Positions 52,202 through 59,959 of a stretch of 64,000 nucleotides of DNA are shown piece after piece. The translations under genes were made by a program, and so were the position numbers. How positions within the stretch are numbered: the stretch's first letter is position 1; the number at the start of each line of letters is the position of its first letter. The notes under the pieces are model-generated. The model made no database searches. It was not told where the DNA came from and was given only the letters and a program-made list of their open reading frames with translations. Location of the stretch: positions 1-64,000 of the forward strand of contig JACRMI010000124.1 of assembly GCA_016215025.1 (NCBI GenBank), given 5' to 3'. The stretch comes from Chloroflexota bacterium. Its GTDB lineage: Bacteria; Chloroflexota; Anaerolineae; UBA4142.

Positions 52202-52621
52202 ATGACCATCACTCTAGACGAAAATCCTGTGATTGACCAACGAGAGTATTCGACGTTTGAAGAAATCTTGATACGCCTCAACGCCGAGGGGAAATTCACT
52301 GCTTCTGTACTCGTGAGCCAAGATGGATTACCCATTGCGTCAGCACCTACCCCTTCTCCATTGGATACAGAAATCATGGCGGCTATGGTTGCGATGGTCA
52401 AAGATTTCATTCTGCAAACGCAAGAGCGGCTTGGACTCGCCGAAGTTGACGAAGTGTCTATGGTCGTCGGCGACCGCTCGCGCTTGGTCTGCCGTTATTT
52501 TTCAGCCGATCATCAACCCTTTGTGCTTGCCGTCTTTGCGCCGCCCAACATCAGCTATCGCCGTTTGACAACTCATGCGGTGCGAGAGATTCAAGCTGCA
52601 TGGGAAAATAGTTCAGCGTAA
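52202..52621 (+). CDS. Roadblock/LC7 protein
   Basis: 139 residues. FEEILIRLNAEGKFTASVLVSQDGLPIAS, TEIMAAMVAMVKDFILQTQERLG, DEVSMVVGDRSRLVCRYFSA, FVLAVFAPPNISYRRLT follow the roadblock plan. GAGG before the ATG. It is the last gene of the cluster and is followed by a strong terminator. Confidence 0.8.
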   Translation: MTITLDENPVIDQREYSTFEEILIRLNAEGKFTASVLVSQDGLPIASAPTPSPLDTEIMAAMVAMVKDFILQTQERLGLAEVDEVSMVVGDRSRLVCRYFSADHQPFVLAVFAPPNISYRRLTTHAVREIQAAWENSSA

Positions 52622-52629
52622 ATATGCAG

Positions 52630-52665
52630 AACCCGGTTTCTCAGAGAAACCGGGTTCTTGTTTTT
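52630..52665 (+). terminator. Rho-independent terminator ending the GTPase cluster
   Basis: GAACCCGGTTT pairs with AAACCGGGTTC around CTCAGAG, followed by TTGTTTTT. It also lies between convergent genes (the oxidoreductase gamma subunit on the minus strand). Confidence 0.85.
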
Positions 52666-52686
52666 CAATGCGACGCGCACGAGACG

Positions 52687-53235
52687 CTATGCTACAATTT
52701 TATCTGCGAATGTTGCTCCACGTCGCAGAGCTTTTTTGTTCGCTTCGATCTTGTCGCGGTGACGCGCGCTGATGTGTTCTTCCAACACCTTGTCGAGCGT
52801 TTCAAATTTGAGTACGCCCGTCACGCCAATCATCGCGCCGACCATTACAACGTTTGCCATCTGCGGTGTGCCTAACTCCGCACCAATTTCATTCGCTTGA
52901 ATGGCGATCACACGAATATCGTCCCGCCGCGACACGTTCGAGATAAGCGATGCATTGACGACGAGCACACCGCCTTCTTTCACGGCCGGCTCGAATCGTT
53001 CAAACGATGGCGGGTTCATGACGAGTGCCGCGGTCGGATGACGCACCAACGGCGAGCCGATTTCCTCGTCCGAAATTATCACCGTACAATTTGCCGTACC
53101 GCCGCGCATCTCCGGTCCATACGATGGAATCCACGTCACGTGCCGACCTTCTTCCAATGCCCCGTACGCCAGCAACTGCCCCGCAAACAATGCGCCCTGT
53201 CCACCAAAACCGGAAATAATTATCTCTTGATGCAT
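52687..53235 (-). CDS. 2-oxoacid:ferredoxin oxidoreductase gamma subunit
   Basis: 182 residues. The fold of POR/KOR/VOR gamma: [62 protein letters not shown]. It completes the enzyme that splits a 2-oxoacid with CoA and thiamine diphosphate, giving acyl-CoA, CO2 and reduced ferredoxin. Last gene of the delta-alpha-beta-gamma operon; a word-like repeat separates it from beta. Confidence 0.9.
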   Translation of the reverse strand: MHQEIIISGFGGQGALFAGQLLAYGALEEGRHVTWIPSYGPEMRGGTANCTVIISDEEIGSPLVRHPTAALVMNPPSFERFEPAVKEGGVLVVNASLISNVSRRDDIRVIAIQANEIGAELGTPQMANVVMVGAMIGVTGVLKFETLDKVLEEHISARHRDKIEANKKALRRGATFADKIVA

Positions 53236-53238
53236 GTG

Positions 53239-53336
53239 TTAGTCCTTTAGTCAGTTAGTCAATCAGTCACGTAGTCAATTAGTTACAGTCTCATGTGTAG
53301 TCTATGTGACTATTCGACTACCCGACTACCAGACTT
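53239..53336. repeat. Word-like repeat (AGTCAGTTAGTCAATCAGTC)
   Basis: AGTC-rich words (TAGTCAGTTAGTC, TAGTCAATTAG, CGACTACCCGACTACC) fill the gap between beta and gamma subunit genes and run into the last codons of beta, supplying SLVVG and the TAG stop. Confidence 0.75.
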
Positions 53337-54094
53337 TTGACCGCATCGGCAACTTTATAATCGCCGAGCGGATAGTACGGAATCATCTGCTCTTTGACAA
53401 ACTTGATCGCATCCTTGGCACTCAAATTCCAGTTCGTCGGACACGACGATAGAACCTCCACCATCGAAAAGCCCGCTTGGTTGAGCTGCACTTTGAACGC
53501 AGCTTGAATCGCCTTTTTCGTTTTGTTGATGTTGCCCGGATCATGCACCGAGCGGCGCACCACATACGACGCGCCCGGCATCTGCGCCAATATTTCCGAC
53601 ATGCGAATGGGCCATCCCTGCAACTCCACATCGCGACCGGTCGGCGACGAGGTTGTCTTCATCCCCGGCAGCGTCGTCGGAGCCATTTGCCCGCCGGTCA
53701 TTCCATAGATCGCATTGTTCACAAAAATTACGGTGATGTTTTCGCCGCGCGTCGCCGCGTGCATGATTTCGGCGGTACCAATCGCGGCGAGATCACCGTC
53801 GCCTTGGTACGTAAACACGACCCGGTCGGGCAGCGAGCGCTTGATGCCTGTCGCCATCGCCGGCGCGCGACCATGCGCCGCTTCGGCAAAATCGATGTCA
53901 AAGTAATTGTAGATGAACACCGAGCAGCCAACGGGCGACACGCCAATCGTTTTTTCGCGAATGCCCAACTCGTCAATCGTATCGGCGATTAGGCGATGAA
54001 TCACGCCATGCGTGCAGCCAGGGCAATAATGCGTGACGACCTTGGTAAATGAATCGGGATAGTCAAAGACGACTTGCATATGTTCGTTAATCAT
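53318..54094 (-). CDS. 2-oxoacid:ferredoxin oxidoreductase beta subunit (TPP-binding)
   Basis: 258 residues. CPGCTHGVIHRLIAD, GVSPVGCSVF and the thiamine diphosphate/Mg motif GDGDLAAIGTAEI...NNAIYGMTGGQ are clear. It holds the cofactor that attacks the 2-oxoacid. I start at the ATG after GAGGAC rather than 15 codons upstream. The last five residues and the stop come from a repeat. Substrate may be 2-oxoglutarate (KorB) or branched-chain 2-oxoacids (VorA); the sequence alone does not decide. Confidence 0.9.
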   Translation of the reverse strand: MINEHMQVVFDYPDSFTKVVTHYCPGCTHGVIHRLIADTIDELGIREKTIGVSPVGCSVFIYNYFDIDFAEAAHGRAPAMATGIKRSLPDRVVFTYQGDGDLAAIGTAEIMHAATRGENITVIFVNNAIYGMTGGQMAPTTLPGMKTTSSPTGRDVELQGWPIRMSEILAQMPGASYVVRRSVHDPGNINKTKKAIQAAFKVQLNQAGFSMVEVLSSCPTNWNLSAKDAIKFVKEQMIPYYPLGDYKVADAVKSLVVG

Positions 54095-54104
54095 TACGTC
54101 CTCT

Positions 54105-54163
54105 TTGGAAGTTGGAAATTGGATTGTCTCACTGTCCACTGCTCACCATTCACTGTTTACTGA
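54105..54163. repeat. Word-like repeats (TTGGAAATTGG and CACTGTCCACTG) between alpha and beta genes
   Basis: GGAAGTTGGAAATTGG words followed by CACTGTCCACTGCTCACC and CACTGTTTACTG words. The right end encodes the last three codons and TGA of the alpha subunit. Both word families recur at 37305-37407. Confidence 0.75.
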
Positions 54164-55202
54164 TCTTTTCGATTTCCGGCAGCACTTCATCCGGGAACGG
54201 AACCAAGCCGCCCATTCTGCCAAAGAACGAAATCGGAATGCGCTCACCGACGGCAAGGCGCACATCTTCGATCATTTGCCCCGCGCTCATTTCCACATCG
54301 AGAATAGCGCGCACGCGTTTTGAGATTTCGGTGAGGCGCGCGTACGGGAACGGATACAAACTAATTGGACAAAACACACCAACGCGAATACCTTTGGCGC
54401 GCGCCCATTTCGCTGCTGTCAACGATGCGCGCGCGCATGAGCCGAACGCGACAATCGCGTACTCGGCATCGTCCAACATGTGCTCCAAGTAGCGCACTTC
54501 ATTCTTTTCGATTTCGCGCTGCTTGGCTTGAAGGTTAACATTGTGCTGGTGCAACGCTTCGGGCTGCAAATAGATCGATGTGATGATGCGGCGCGCGCGT
54601 CCGACGTTGCCGGTCAATTCCCAACCGCCATCCCGTTTTTCGACTTGGCGCGGCGCGGGCAGCTCAACCGGTTCCATCATCTGCCCAATGTTTCCATCGG
54701 CGGCGATGATGACAATGTGGCGATATTTTTCGGCGAGGTCGAACGCGCCGTACGTCAGATCGGCGGCCTCTTGCACCGAAGCCGGCGCAAGCACGATGGG
54801 ATGGAAATCGCCATGCCCGCCGCCCTTGGTCAATTGAAAATAATCGGCTTGGGATGGCGCGATGTTGCCGAGACCGGGGCCACCGCGCATCATATCGACG
54901 ATGACGGCGGGCACTTCGGAGCCGGCGATGTAGGACAAACCTTCTTGCATGAGGGAAATGCCGGGGCTAGAGGAAGACGTCATGGTGCGCGCTCCGGCAC
55001 AGGCTGCACCATAAACCATGTTGATGGCCGCCACTTCGCTTTCGGCTTGGACGAACGCGCGTCCCAGGGCAGGCATTTTTTTTGCGAGATACTCGAGCAG
55101 CTCCGTTTGCGGCGTGATGGGGTAACCAAAGTACGATTCTAATCCGGCGCGCAGAGCCGCTTCAGCGATGGCTTCGTTGCCTTTCCAAAGCTCTTTGGTC
55201 AT
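54150..55202 (-). CDS. 2-oxoacid:ferredoxin oxidoreductase alpha subunit (VorB/KorA type)
   Basis: 350 residues. [62 protein letters not shown] and [29 protein letters not shown] mark the alpha subunit of the VOR/KOR group (about 350 residues, VorB-like length). It binds the substrate and shapes the active site with beta. The second gene of the operon. Confidence 0.9.
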   Translation of the reverse strand: MTKELWKGNEAIAEAALRAGLESYFGYPITPQTELLEYLAKKMPALGRAFVQAESEVAAINMVYGAACAGARTMTSSSSPGISLMQEGLSYIAGSEVPAVIVDMMRGGPGLGNIAPSQADYFQLTKGGGHGDFHPIVLAPASVQEAADLTYGAFDLAEKYRHIVIIAADGNIGQMMEPVELPAPRQVEKRDGGWELTGNVGRARRIITSIYLQPEALHQHNVNLQAKQREIEKNEVRYLEHMLDDAEYAIVAFGSCARASLTAAKWARAKGIRVGVFCPISLYPFPYARLTEISKRVRAILDVEMSAGQMIEDVRLAVGERIPISFFGRMGGLVPFPDEVLPEIEKISKQ

Positions 55203-55240
55203 GTTTGCTCCATTGCAAATTCTCTGGTCACAAGTAATAG

Positions 55241-55338
55241 GTCCCAGGCCTCAAGCTTCAAGCATCAGGTCACAGAATCGCACTTGGCGATTCGAGACTT
55301 GCGGCTTGGGACTTGGGACTTGCGCCTTGCGCCTTGAT
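55241..55338. repeat. Word-like repeat (CAAGTCCCAAGTCCCAAGCC) between delta and alpha genes
   Basis: On the minus strand, CGCAAGGCGCAAGTCCCAAG and CCGCAAGTCTCGAATCGCC words, with TTGAAGCTTGAGGCCTGG further on. It encodes the last 16 or so residues and the TGA of the ferredoxin subunit. Confidence 0.75.
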
Positions 55339-55551
55339 TTCTCGATAAACGGTAATCGCTACGTCGGGACAAATGGTTGCGCACAGAATACAACCGGTGC
55401 ATTCTTGATTTGGATCGACGAGCATTGCGGGACGATAACCCCGTGCGCTGAAATACGTTGCCATGTGAATAAGATTTTTGGGGCAGACCGTCGTACAAAG
55501 TTCGCAACCCTTGCAGCGATTTTCATCTATCTTGATCGTTCCTTTCGCCAC
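55270..55551 (-). CDS. 2-oxoacid:ferredoxin oxidoreductase delta subunit (2x4Fe-4S ferredoxin)
   Basis: 93 residues. Two CxxCxxCxxxCP sets (CKGCELCTTVCP and CTGCILCATICP) hold two 4Fe-4S clusters that take electrons from the TPP centre. I prefer the GTG five codons after the ATG at 55566, since GGAGG is placed for it; the ATG would begin in the edge of a REP-like repeat. The last 16 residues (ASPKSQAASLESPSAI) are the translation of a repeat and are unlike ferredoxin tails. First gene of the operon. Confidence 0.85.
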   Translation of the reverse strand: MAKGTIKIDENRCKGCELCTTVCPKNLIHMATYFSARGYRPAMLVDPNQECTGCILCATICPDVAITVYREIKAQGASPKSQAASLESPSAIL

Positions 55552-55570
55552 ATTGCCTCCGTTCATTCTT

Positions 55571-55640
55571 TGTCACCCTGAGCGAAGCGCTGGGTCTCGC
55601 AATCCTGCAAAGCGAGATGCTTCGCTGCGCTCAGCATGAC
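55571..55640. repeat. REP-like palindromic repeat, copy 2 (70 bp)
   Basis: TGTCACCCTGAGCGAAGC at the left and GCGCTCAGCATGAC at the right, the inverse of copy 1 (32103-32172), with a different middle. It lies just upstream of the ferredoxin subunit and downstream of the radical SAM gene, both on the minus strand. Confidence 0.8.
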
Positions 55641-55650
55641 GGCTTCAAGA

Positions 55651-56940
55651 TCAGTAAATAAATTCTCGAATATCGTAGAAACTTACTTTCGGCGTATGTT
55701 GCCTGCGGCGAAAATCAAAACCCGAGCGCATCAGCGTGATTTGATGTTCGATCTCGCCGAGCGTTAGCGGCCGAATCTTGGCTTCTTGAATCATCAGCGA
55801 ATATTCTGAATCAGGGTAATCGACCAATTCGGAGAAATACACCAGGTCGTGTTGATCGAGCGGCAGTTGATTGATGATGTTGACGGTGTTGCGAACATGC
55901 TGCTCGGCGTACTTTTCGCCACCTGCCCCCGCAAGAATAATGATGCCGACCGCGACACCGCCGGCCTTGATGTGATCGATCAATTGCACCACATCGTCGG
56001 GCGAGTTTGGCTTGCCAATGAATTTCAACAACTCGGCATCGCCGCTTTCCAAACCGATGTACACCCGACGCAGTCCGCGCTCCGCCAGTTCCGCAAAATC
56101 ACGCGCGGTTTTGCGTCGCGTCGTGAACGCATCGATAAACGAATAAACACCTTCGAAATGAATCGGATGCTGCGCTTCCCATTGCTTGAGCGCATCGTTC
56201 TCCAAGCCACGGGGATGAATCGCAAACTCGTGATTGATCGTATCGAAGAGTGGCAGCAATTGCGCTTGAGGAATGACGAGCGCGTTCGCATCGGCCAGAA
56301 AAATCGATTTGCGCAACCCAATCGATCCGCCGAAAAAGGACCGAACATCGCGAATGTGCTTGTCGAATTCCTCAACGCCTTTGATATAGAATTTGCGATT
56401 ACGATAGAATCCGCAGAACGCGCATTGATTGTACGAACAGCCTTCAGTCGCTTGCAAGACGAGCGCGAGATATTGATCGGGCGGCAAAATACTGACGGGC
56501 TTGTAAATGACGTGGAAGGTTTTGCGGTCGACTTCGAGCCGCTCGACGGTGCAATCTAAAATTCGGTCGAGCGCATCACGCGCGGTTTGGCAATCGGCCG
56601 GCGAGGAATTGTTCGGCGAATGCGTTGCGGGGTCGTCCAGCGCCGCGCGATAATTGACAACGCGGGCGTATGCATCGGAGAGGAAATTGTGCGCTTCGGT
56701 TGCATCCAGCTCGCGCCGGATGCGATGCGCCAAGCCTGGCTGCGTGCCTTCTTGCTTTTCCAGCACGCGATTATCCAGGCTGCGACGATAGTTGCGACCG
56801 TCGATCCATGCGCCGATCAGGCGACCTTCGCGGTCGTAATTCAACGTCAGCGATTGGTCTACCATGATCGAGATGGATTCGCGGCGCGCGTTGATGAGTA
56901 GATGATTCCCACTTGGAATTACAAATTCAACAATCGGCAT
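55651..56940 (-). CDS. Radical SAM protein (Cx4Cx2C type)
   Basis: 429 residues. EGCSYNQCAFCGFYRNRKFY gives a Cx4Cx2C cluster motif rather than the common Cx3Cx2C; RVYIGLESGDAELLKFIGKP and AGAGGEKYAEQH are core radical SAM features (SAM-binding and strand 6). The first 140 residues, with SLTLNYDREGRLIGAWIDGRNYRR, are a separate N-terminal domain that I cannot name. A methylthiolase or unknown RNA/peptide modification is possible. The first ATG is taken. Confidence 0.8.
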   Translation of the reverse strand: MPIVEFVIPSGNHLLINARRESISIMVDQSLTLNYDREGRLIGAWIDGRNYRRSLDNRVLEKQEGTQPGLAHRIRRELDATEAHNFLSDAYARVVNYRAALDDPATHSPNNSSPADCQTARDALDRILDCTVERLEVDRKTFHVIYKPVSILPPDQYLALVLQATEGCSYNQCAFCGFYRNRKFYIKGVEEFDKHIRDVRSFFGGSIGLRKSIFLADANALVIPQAQLLPLFDTINHEFAIHPRGLENDALKQWEAQHPIHFEGVYSFIDAFTTRRKTARDFAELAERGLRRVYIGLESGDAELLKFIGKPNSPDDVVQLIDHIKAGGVAVGIIILAGAGGEKYAEQHVRNTVNIINQLPLDQHDLVYFSELVDYPDSEYSLMIQEAKIRPLTLGEIEHQITLMRSGFDFRRRQHTPKVSFYDIREFIY

Positions 56941-57043
56941 TCGTGTCTCGATATCACCAAGACAATTGTATGCCGGTCTTGGAAAGATTGCAAATAATTC
57001 TAGTTGGTTGAACGGTGGGTGGTAGCTGAAAATCAGAATAGAA

Positions 57044-57068
57044 ATCCAAAGTCTATATGACTTTGGAT
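57044..57068 (-). terminator. Hairpin, possible terminator
   Basis: ATCCAAAGTC pairs with GACTTTGGAT around five bases; TTT follows on the minus strand. It lies ten bases after the 40-residue frame at 57078-57200. Confidence 0.45.
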
Positions 57069-57077
57069 ATTGGGCTG

Positions 57078-57200
57078 TTACACCTTGAGCATTCTCGAAA
57101 TCTCATCAAGAGCAGCCAAGGTAGATATTGATGTCACGACCAAGCCCGCGATCTCTTGCAACTTGATATCCAACGCCGCAAGATAATCGTCGATGGTCAT
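57078..57200 (-). CDS. Short frame coupled to the antitoxin-like gene; perhaps a truncated toxin
   Basis: 40 residues, MTIDDYLAALDIKLQEIAGLV and ending RMLKV. Its ATG overlaps the upstream TGA as ATGA, so it should be translated. The opening resembles the first helix of TumE/DUF6516-type toxins, whose genes follow antitoxins of the kind next door, but those are about 100 residues or longer, so this would be a remnant. The assignment is a weak inference. Confidence 0.35.
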   Translation of the reverse strand: MTIDDYLAALDIKLQEIAGLVVTSISTLAALDEISRMLKV

Positions 57201-57472
57201 AGCTTGACGCTGCTCAAGAGCTTCAATTGACGTTCAGTGTTACGAAAGGCATCGAGGACGAATTCCCATTCAAACCAAGCCGCGTCATCACCCAATTCAC
57301 CTGCGCCGAATCTTGCCGCGAATTGATCGCTCGTCATTCGATGGAATTTTTCAAACGCAGCAAGACGTTCTTGGTATTGGCGCAAATTGAAATCGAGTGC
57401 TTTGCGTTTCATTTCAAGACTGGATTTGACAATAGATAACGCTTCCTGATCCAAAGTCATTGTCGTTTGCAT
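57197..57472 (-). CDS. Antitoxin-like small helical protein
   Basis: 91 residues, mostly helical: LEMKRKALDFNLRQYQERLAAFEKFH, MTSDQFAARFGAGELGDDAAWFEWEF, DAFRNTERQLKLL. The block 'F-x-GELGDD-x-x-FEW' is known from small antitoxin-type proteins in cyanobacteria and Chloroflexota that pair with TumE-like (DUF6516) toxins. AGGAGG before the ATG sets the start. The coupled downstream frame is too short for a working toxin. Confidence 0.5.
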   Translation of the reverse strand: MQTTMTLDQEALSIVKSSLEMKRKALDFNLRQYQERLAAFEKFHRMTSDQFAARFGAGELGDDAAWFEWEFVLDAFRNTERQLKLLSSVKL

Positions 57473-57524
57473 GTTTCCTCCTATCAACTTTCCGTTCTAA
57501 TTCTATGCTAGCTTGAATGACCTG

Positions 57525-58124
57525 TCAAAAAGGTTTATTTCGTATTCTCAGCCACATTCCCAGAGCCGCCATCTGCCCAATGACAGCTACCCCCGCCAAC
57601 AACGGCGCGACCGGCAAAATGTTCACGCTCGACCAGATGAGTGAGTTGGTGTGAATGTCTTCCGTCGTGCGGAAATCGACCTTGGGCGTGAGCGTCGACG
57701 GCAGCGCGAGCAAACTCGAAAGCAGATACAGTACGATAAAATTTGCAATGACTAACGCAAAAATTTCCAACGCCGTGCGTTTCATGCTTGCGCCGTTACG
57801 CAATCGCCAGCGTGCACCGATAACCAATAGGACAATCAGCGCAACGATGTGCCACGCGCCCAACGCACTACCGAGCGCAAATAGATTCCGCATCATCGCT
57901 TGCATGTCAGTTGTCGCGTATTCAATCGGCACGCGATAGCTCGATGAGACGACGCTCGCAAGTTGAAAGGCATCTTCGCCGCGCCAAAATGTATGCCACT
58001 CGACGATGCGCCAGGCGGCGTACGTTCCGCGCAAGTCTACCCACGGCGCAGCGAAGGTGGCGATGATGCCGACAGCGGTGGAGAGAAGAAAAAGTTCGAT
58101 TGATTTCAATTTCAAAAAGATCAA
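57525..58124 (-). CDS. Four-helix membrane protein of unknown function
   Basis: 199 residues. Helices about 8-28, 88-105, 118-140 and 170-190, with an outer loop of about 60 residues after the first helix. No family recognised. The start is a TTG that overlaps the upstream stop as TTGA, which I accept because no ATG is near. It follows the BNR/membrane protein gene and may be co-translated. Confidence 0.55.
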   Translation of the reverse strand: MIFLKLKSIELFLLSTAVGIIATFAAPWVDLRGTYAAWRIVEWHTFWRGEDAFQLASVVSSSYRVPIEYATTDMQAMMRNLFALGSALGAWHIVALIVLLVIGARWRLRNGASMKRTALEIFALVIANFIVLYLLSSLLALPSTLTPKVDFRTTEDIHTNSLIWSSVNILPVAPLLAGVAVIGQMAALGMWLRIRNKPF

Positions 58125-59695
58125 GACTCTATCTTTCTTGCAAACATGATTTGGCTTTGCTTGTATATCAACAAAACCCCTAATGCTAAAACACTCATTG
58201 ATGCAATAAACGATATGATCAATGCTGTCTGATATTCAGCAATAGTTCCAAAAGCCCAAAGCATCAATGAACCATATCCAAACACAAATACCAAAATACT
58301 GATAAGAAAACAAAACCATGCGAATCGGGTGATTACTTCGGCTTTTGATTTATTGACGATTCTCTTCCATGCCAAGAAAACACCAATAACCAAAATTAAT
58401 ACCAGAGAATATCCAATTGGCGAAAACCATTCAAATATCGTCGATAGGTAAGCGGATATTCCAAAATTGCCAAACAAATATCCGTTTCCCAAATACGCCG
58501 CTAGAAAGGCGATAAGCACCAGGCAAACAAGCCTGATAATTGGACGAATTGCCCACTGCCAACTCCCTTCATCATCGCCAAGACCTCTATTAGTAGGCAA
58601 TATCATCCGAATTGAAAGCAACGAGACACTAATCAGGATGATTAGAGCTAGAATTATCCACAGTTCCATTTCCGTCCGCAAAACACTTTGTGCTTCCCCA
58701 AAATTTTGCGCGGCGAACTGAAATGGTTTGACCTCTAACACTCTATTCATCTGCCAATTGCCATCAGGATCACGAACTAACACTCCATTCGTACCTAAAG
58801 CTACAATCAAGGTATGTAGACCATTCCTTCCTACTGGCTCCGACAAAGTCATATCAAATGGTCCCAAATTCATTTCTCCATAGCATCTTTCCGCCATAGT
58901 CAATGCACAATGAGACGCACGCGCCATAAATTCTCGCCGCCCAATTGGGATACTCCACGCAACATGCCAAGTTTGTCCACCATCTCCGGACGCTTCGACC
59001 TGTTCCCTACTTGCAATTCGATAACAAATTTTTGTTTGGGGAGAATCACATAGAACCATGGGCATTTTAACTTCATGTCCATTGATTCTTGGAAGTGAAG
59101 TCACACGAGTCCATGTCTGTCCACCATCCGTGCTCATTGCATAAGGTACTGAATCATAAGAAAGCACATATGCTTTGCTGTCTTGACTTGCAACGCTTGT
59201 TACCGCTGGGAGTGGCGGCAACGGTGATGTCGCCAACGTCGCCAGTGACGCCACGCCCAGCGCAATCCATCCCAATCGCGTTGGGCGTGCTTGCTCGGCG
59301 CGATTCCACAGTCGCCAGGCGGGATAAAGAACAGAGAGCGCAATCAAGTCAGTGGGGTCGAGAACGATCTGAACCGGGACGCCGACCAAGCGCGAAACAA
59401 ATTCTTCGGTCAGTCCATTGCCCCATGTTGTCGTCTTGATAAGCGCGAACCAAATCGCGGTGATGCCAAACGCCAACCAACCGATTGTCTTATGCGACCC
59501 ACGTCGAAATACAAAACCCAATGCGATCGCCAGAAGAAATGGAAAGAAAAACAGTCCCGCAAAATCGCTCAGCTTGCCGGTAAGCCATGAGGGAGAAGTA
59601 ACTTTGAGAACATGATCGTTGACGAGCAACAAGCCAATGCTCAATAACGTGATGGGATGTACAAGACAGCGGAGACTGTTTTGCAGCGTAGACAC
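58121..59695 (-). CDS. Membrane protein with BNR/Asp-box repeats; compositionally chimeric
   Basis: 524 residues. The N-terminal 150 residues form about five helices with NDHVLKVTSPSWLTGKLSDFAGLFFFP, a conserved motif of an uncharacterised bacterial family. Residues 170-340 are an outer beta-propeller-like segment with two Asp boxes (STDGGQTW, SGDGGQTW). Five more helices close it. The gene is odd in base composition: about 60% G+C up to 59.2 kb, but 35-42% from there to the stop, unlike its neighbours, so the C-terminal two thirds look acquired. Confidence 0.65.
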   Translation of the reverse strand: MSTLQNSLRCLVHPITLLSIGLLLVNDHVLKVTSPSWLTGKLSDFAGLFFFPFLLAIALGFVFRRGSHKTIGWLAFGITAIWFALIKTTTWGNGLTEEFVSRLVGVPVQIVLDPTDLIALSVLYPAWRLWNRAEQARPTRLGWIALGVASLATLATSPLPPLPAVTSVASQDSKAYVLSYDSVPYAMSTDGGQTWTRVTSLPRINGHEVKMPMVLCDSPQTKICYRIASREQVEASGDGGQTWHVAWSIPIGRREFMARASHCALTMAERCYGEMNLGPFDMTLSEPVGRNGLHTLIVALGTNGVLVRDPDGNWQMNRVLEVKPFQFAAQNFGEAQSVLRTEMELWIILALIILISVSLLSIRMILPTNRGLGDDEGSWQWAIRPIIRLVCLVLIAFLAAYLGNGYLFGNFGISAYLSTIFEWFSPIGYSLVLILVIGVFLAWKRIVNKSKAEVITRFAWFCFLISILVFVFGYGSLMLWAFGTIAEYQTALIISFIASMSVLALGVLLIYKQSQIMFARKIES

Positions 59696-59715
59696 TTGTG
59701 CCTCCCTGAAAATAA

Positions 59716-59959
59716 GTTTGTAGTGCGCGGTTTATCGTTCGGTATGACCACATTCAAGCGTGGAGGGACGCCATCGGTTCGAAACCGACGGCTAGCGTTC
59801 ACGAAACTCGCTTGGCGGGTCAAGCCCCCAACCTGCACAGCAGGTTTTATGCCTGACAGACGTCCGATTTATCGGATGGCGTCATTGAACCATCCTTCCA
59901 CGATTCAATGTGGTGCTACCTATTGCGCGTCATAGCGCGATAAATCGCGCACTACAAAC
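59716..59959. mobile_element. MITE-like element with nested inverted repeats (244 bp)
   Basis: 22-base terminal inverted repeats (59716-59737 and 59938-59959) differ at one position; both carry TTTGTAGTGCGCG. Just inside, ACCACATT and CGTGGA on the left are mirrored by TCCACG and AATGTGGT on the right, so the whole element can fold into one long arm. No open frame of note. Its right end gives the TAG stop of the HD hydrolase gene. Confidence 0.7.

Noticed and set aside
53239-53336. AGTC-rich tandem words as a possible CRISPR array
   Set aside because: Units are short, degenerate and without regular spacers; no cas genes are present.
59780-59815. A GGTTCGAAACC sequence like a tRNA T-arm
   Set aside because: No acceptor stem, anticodon arm or D-arm can be placed around it; it belongs to the interior of the MITE-like element.
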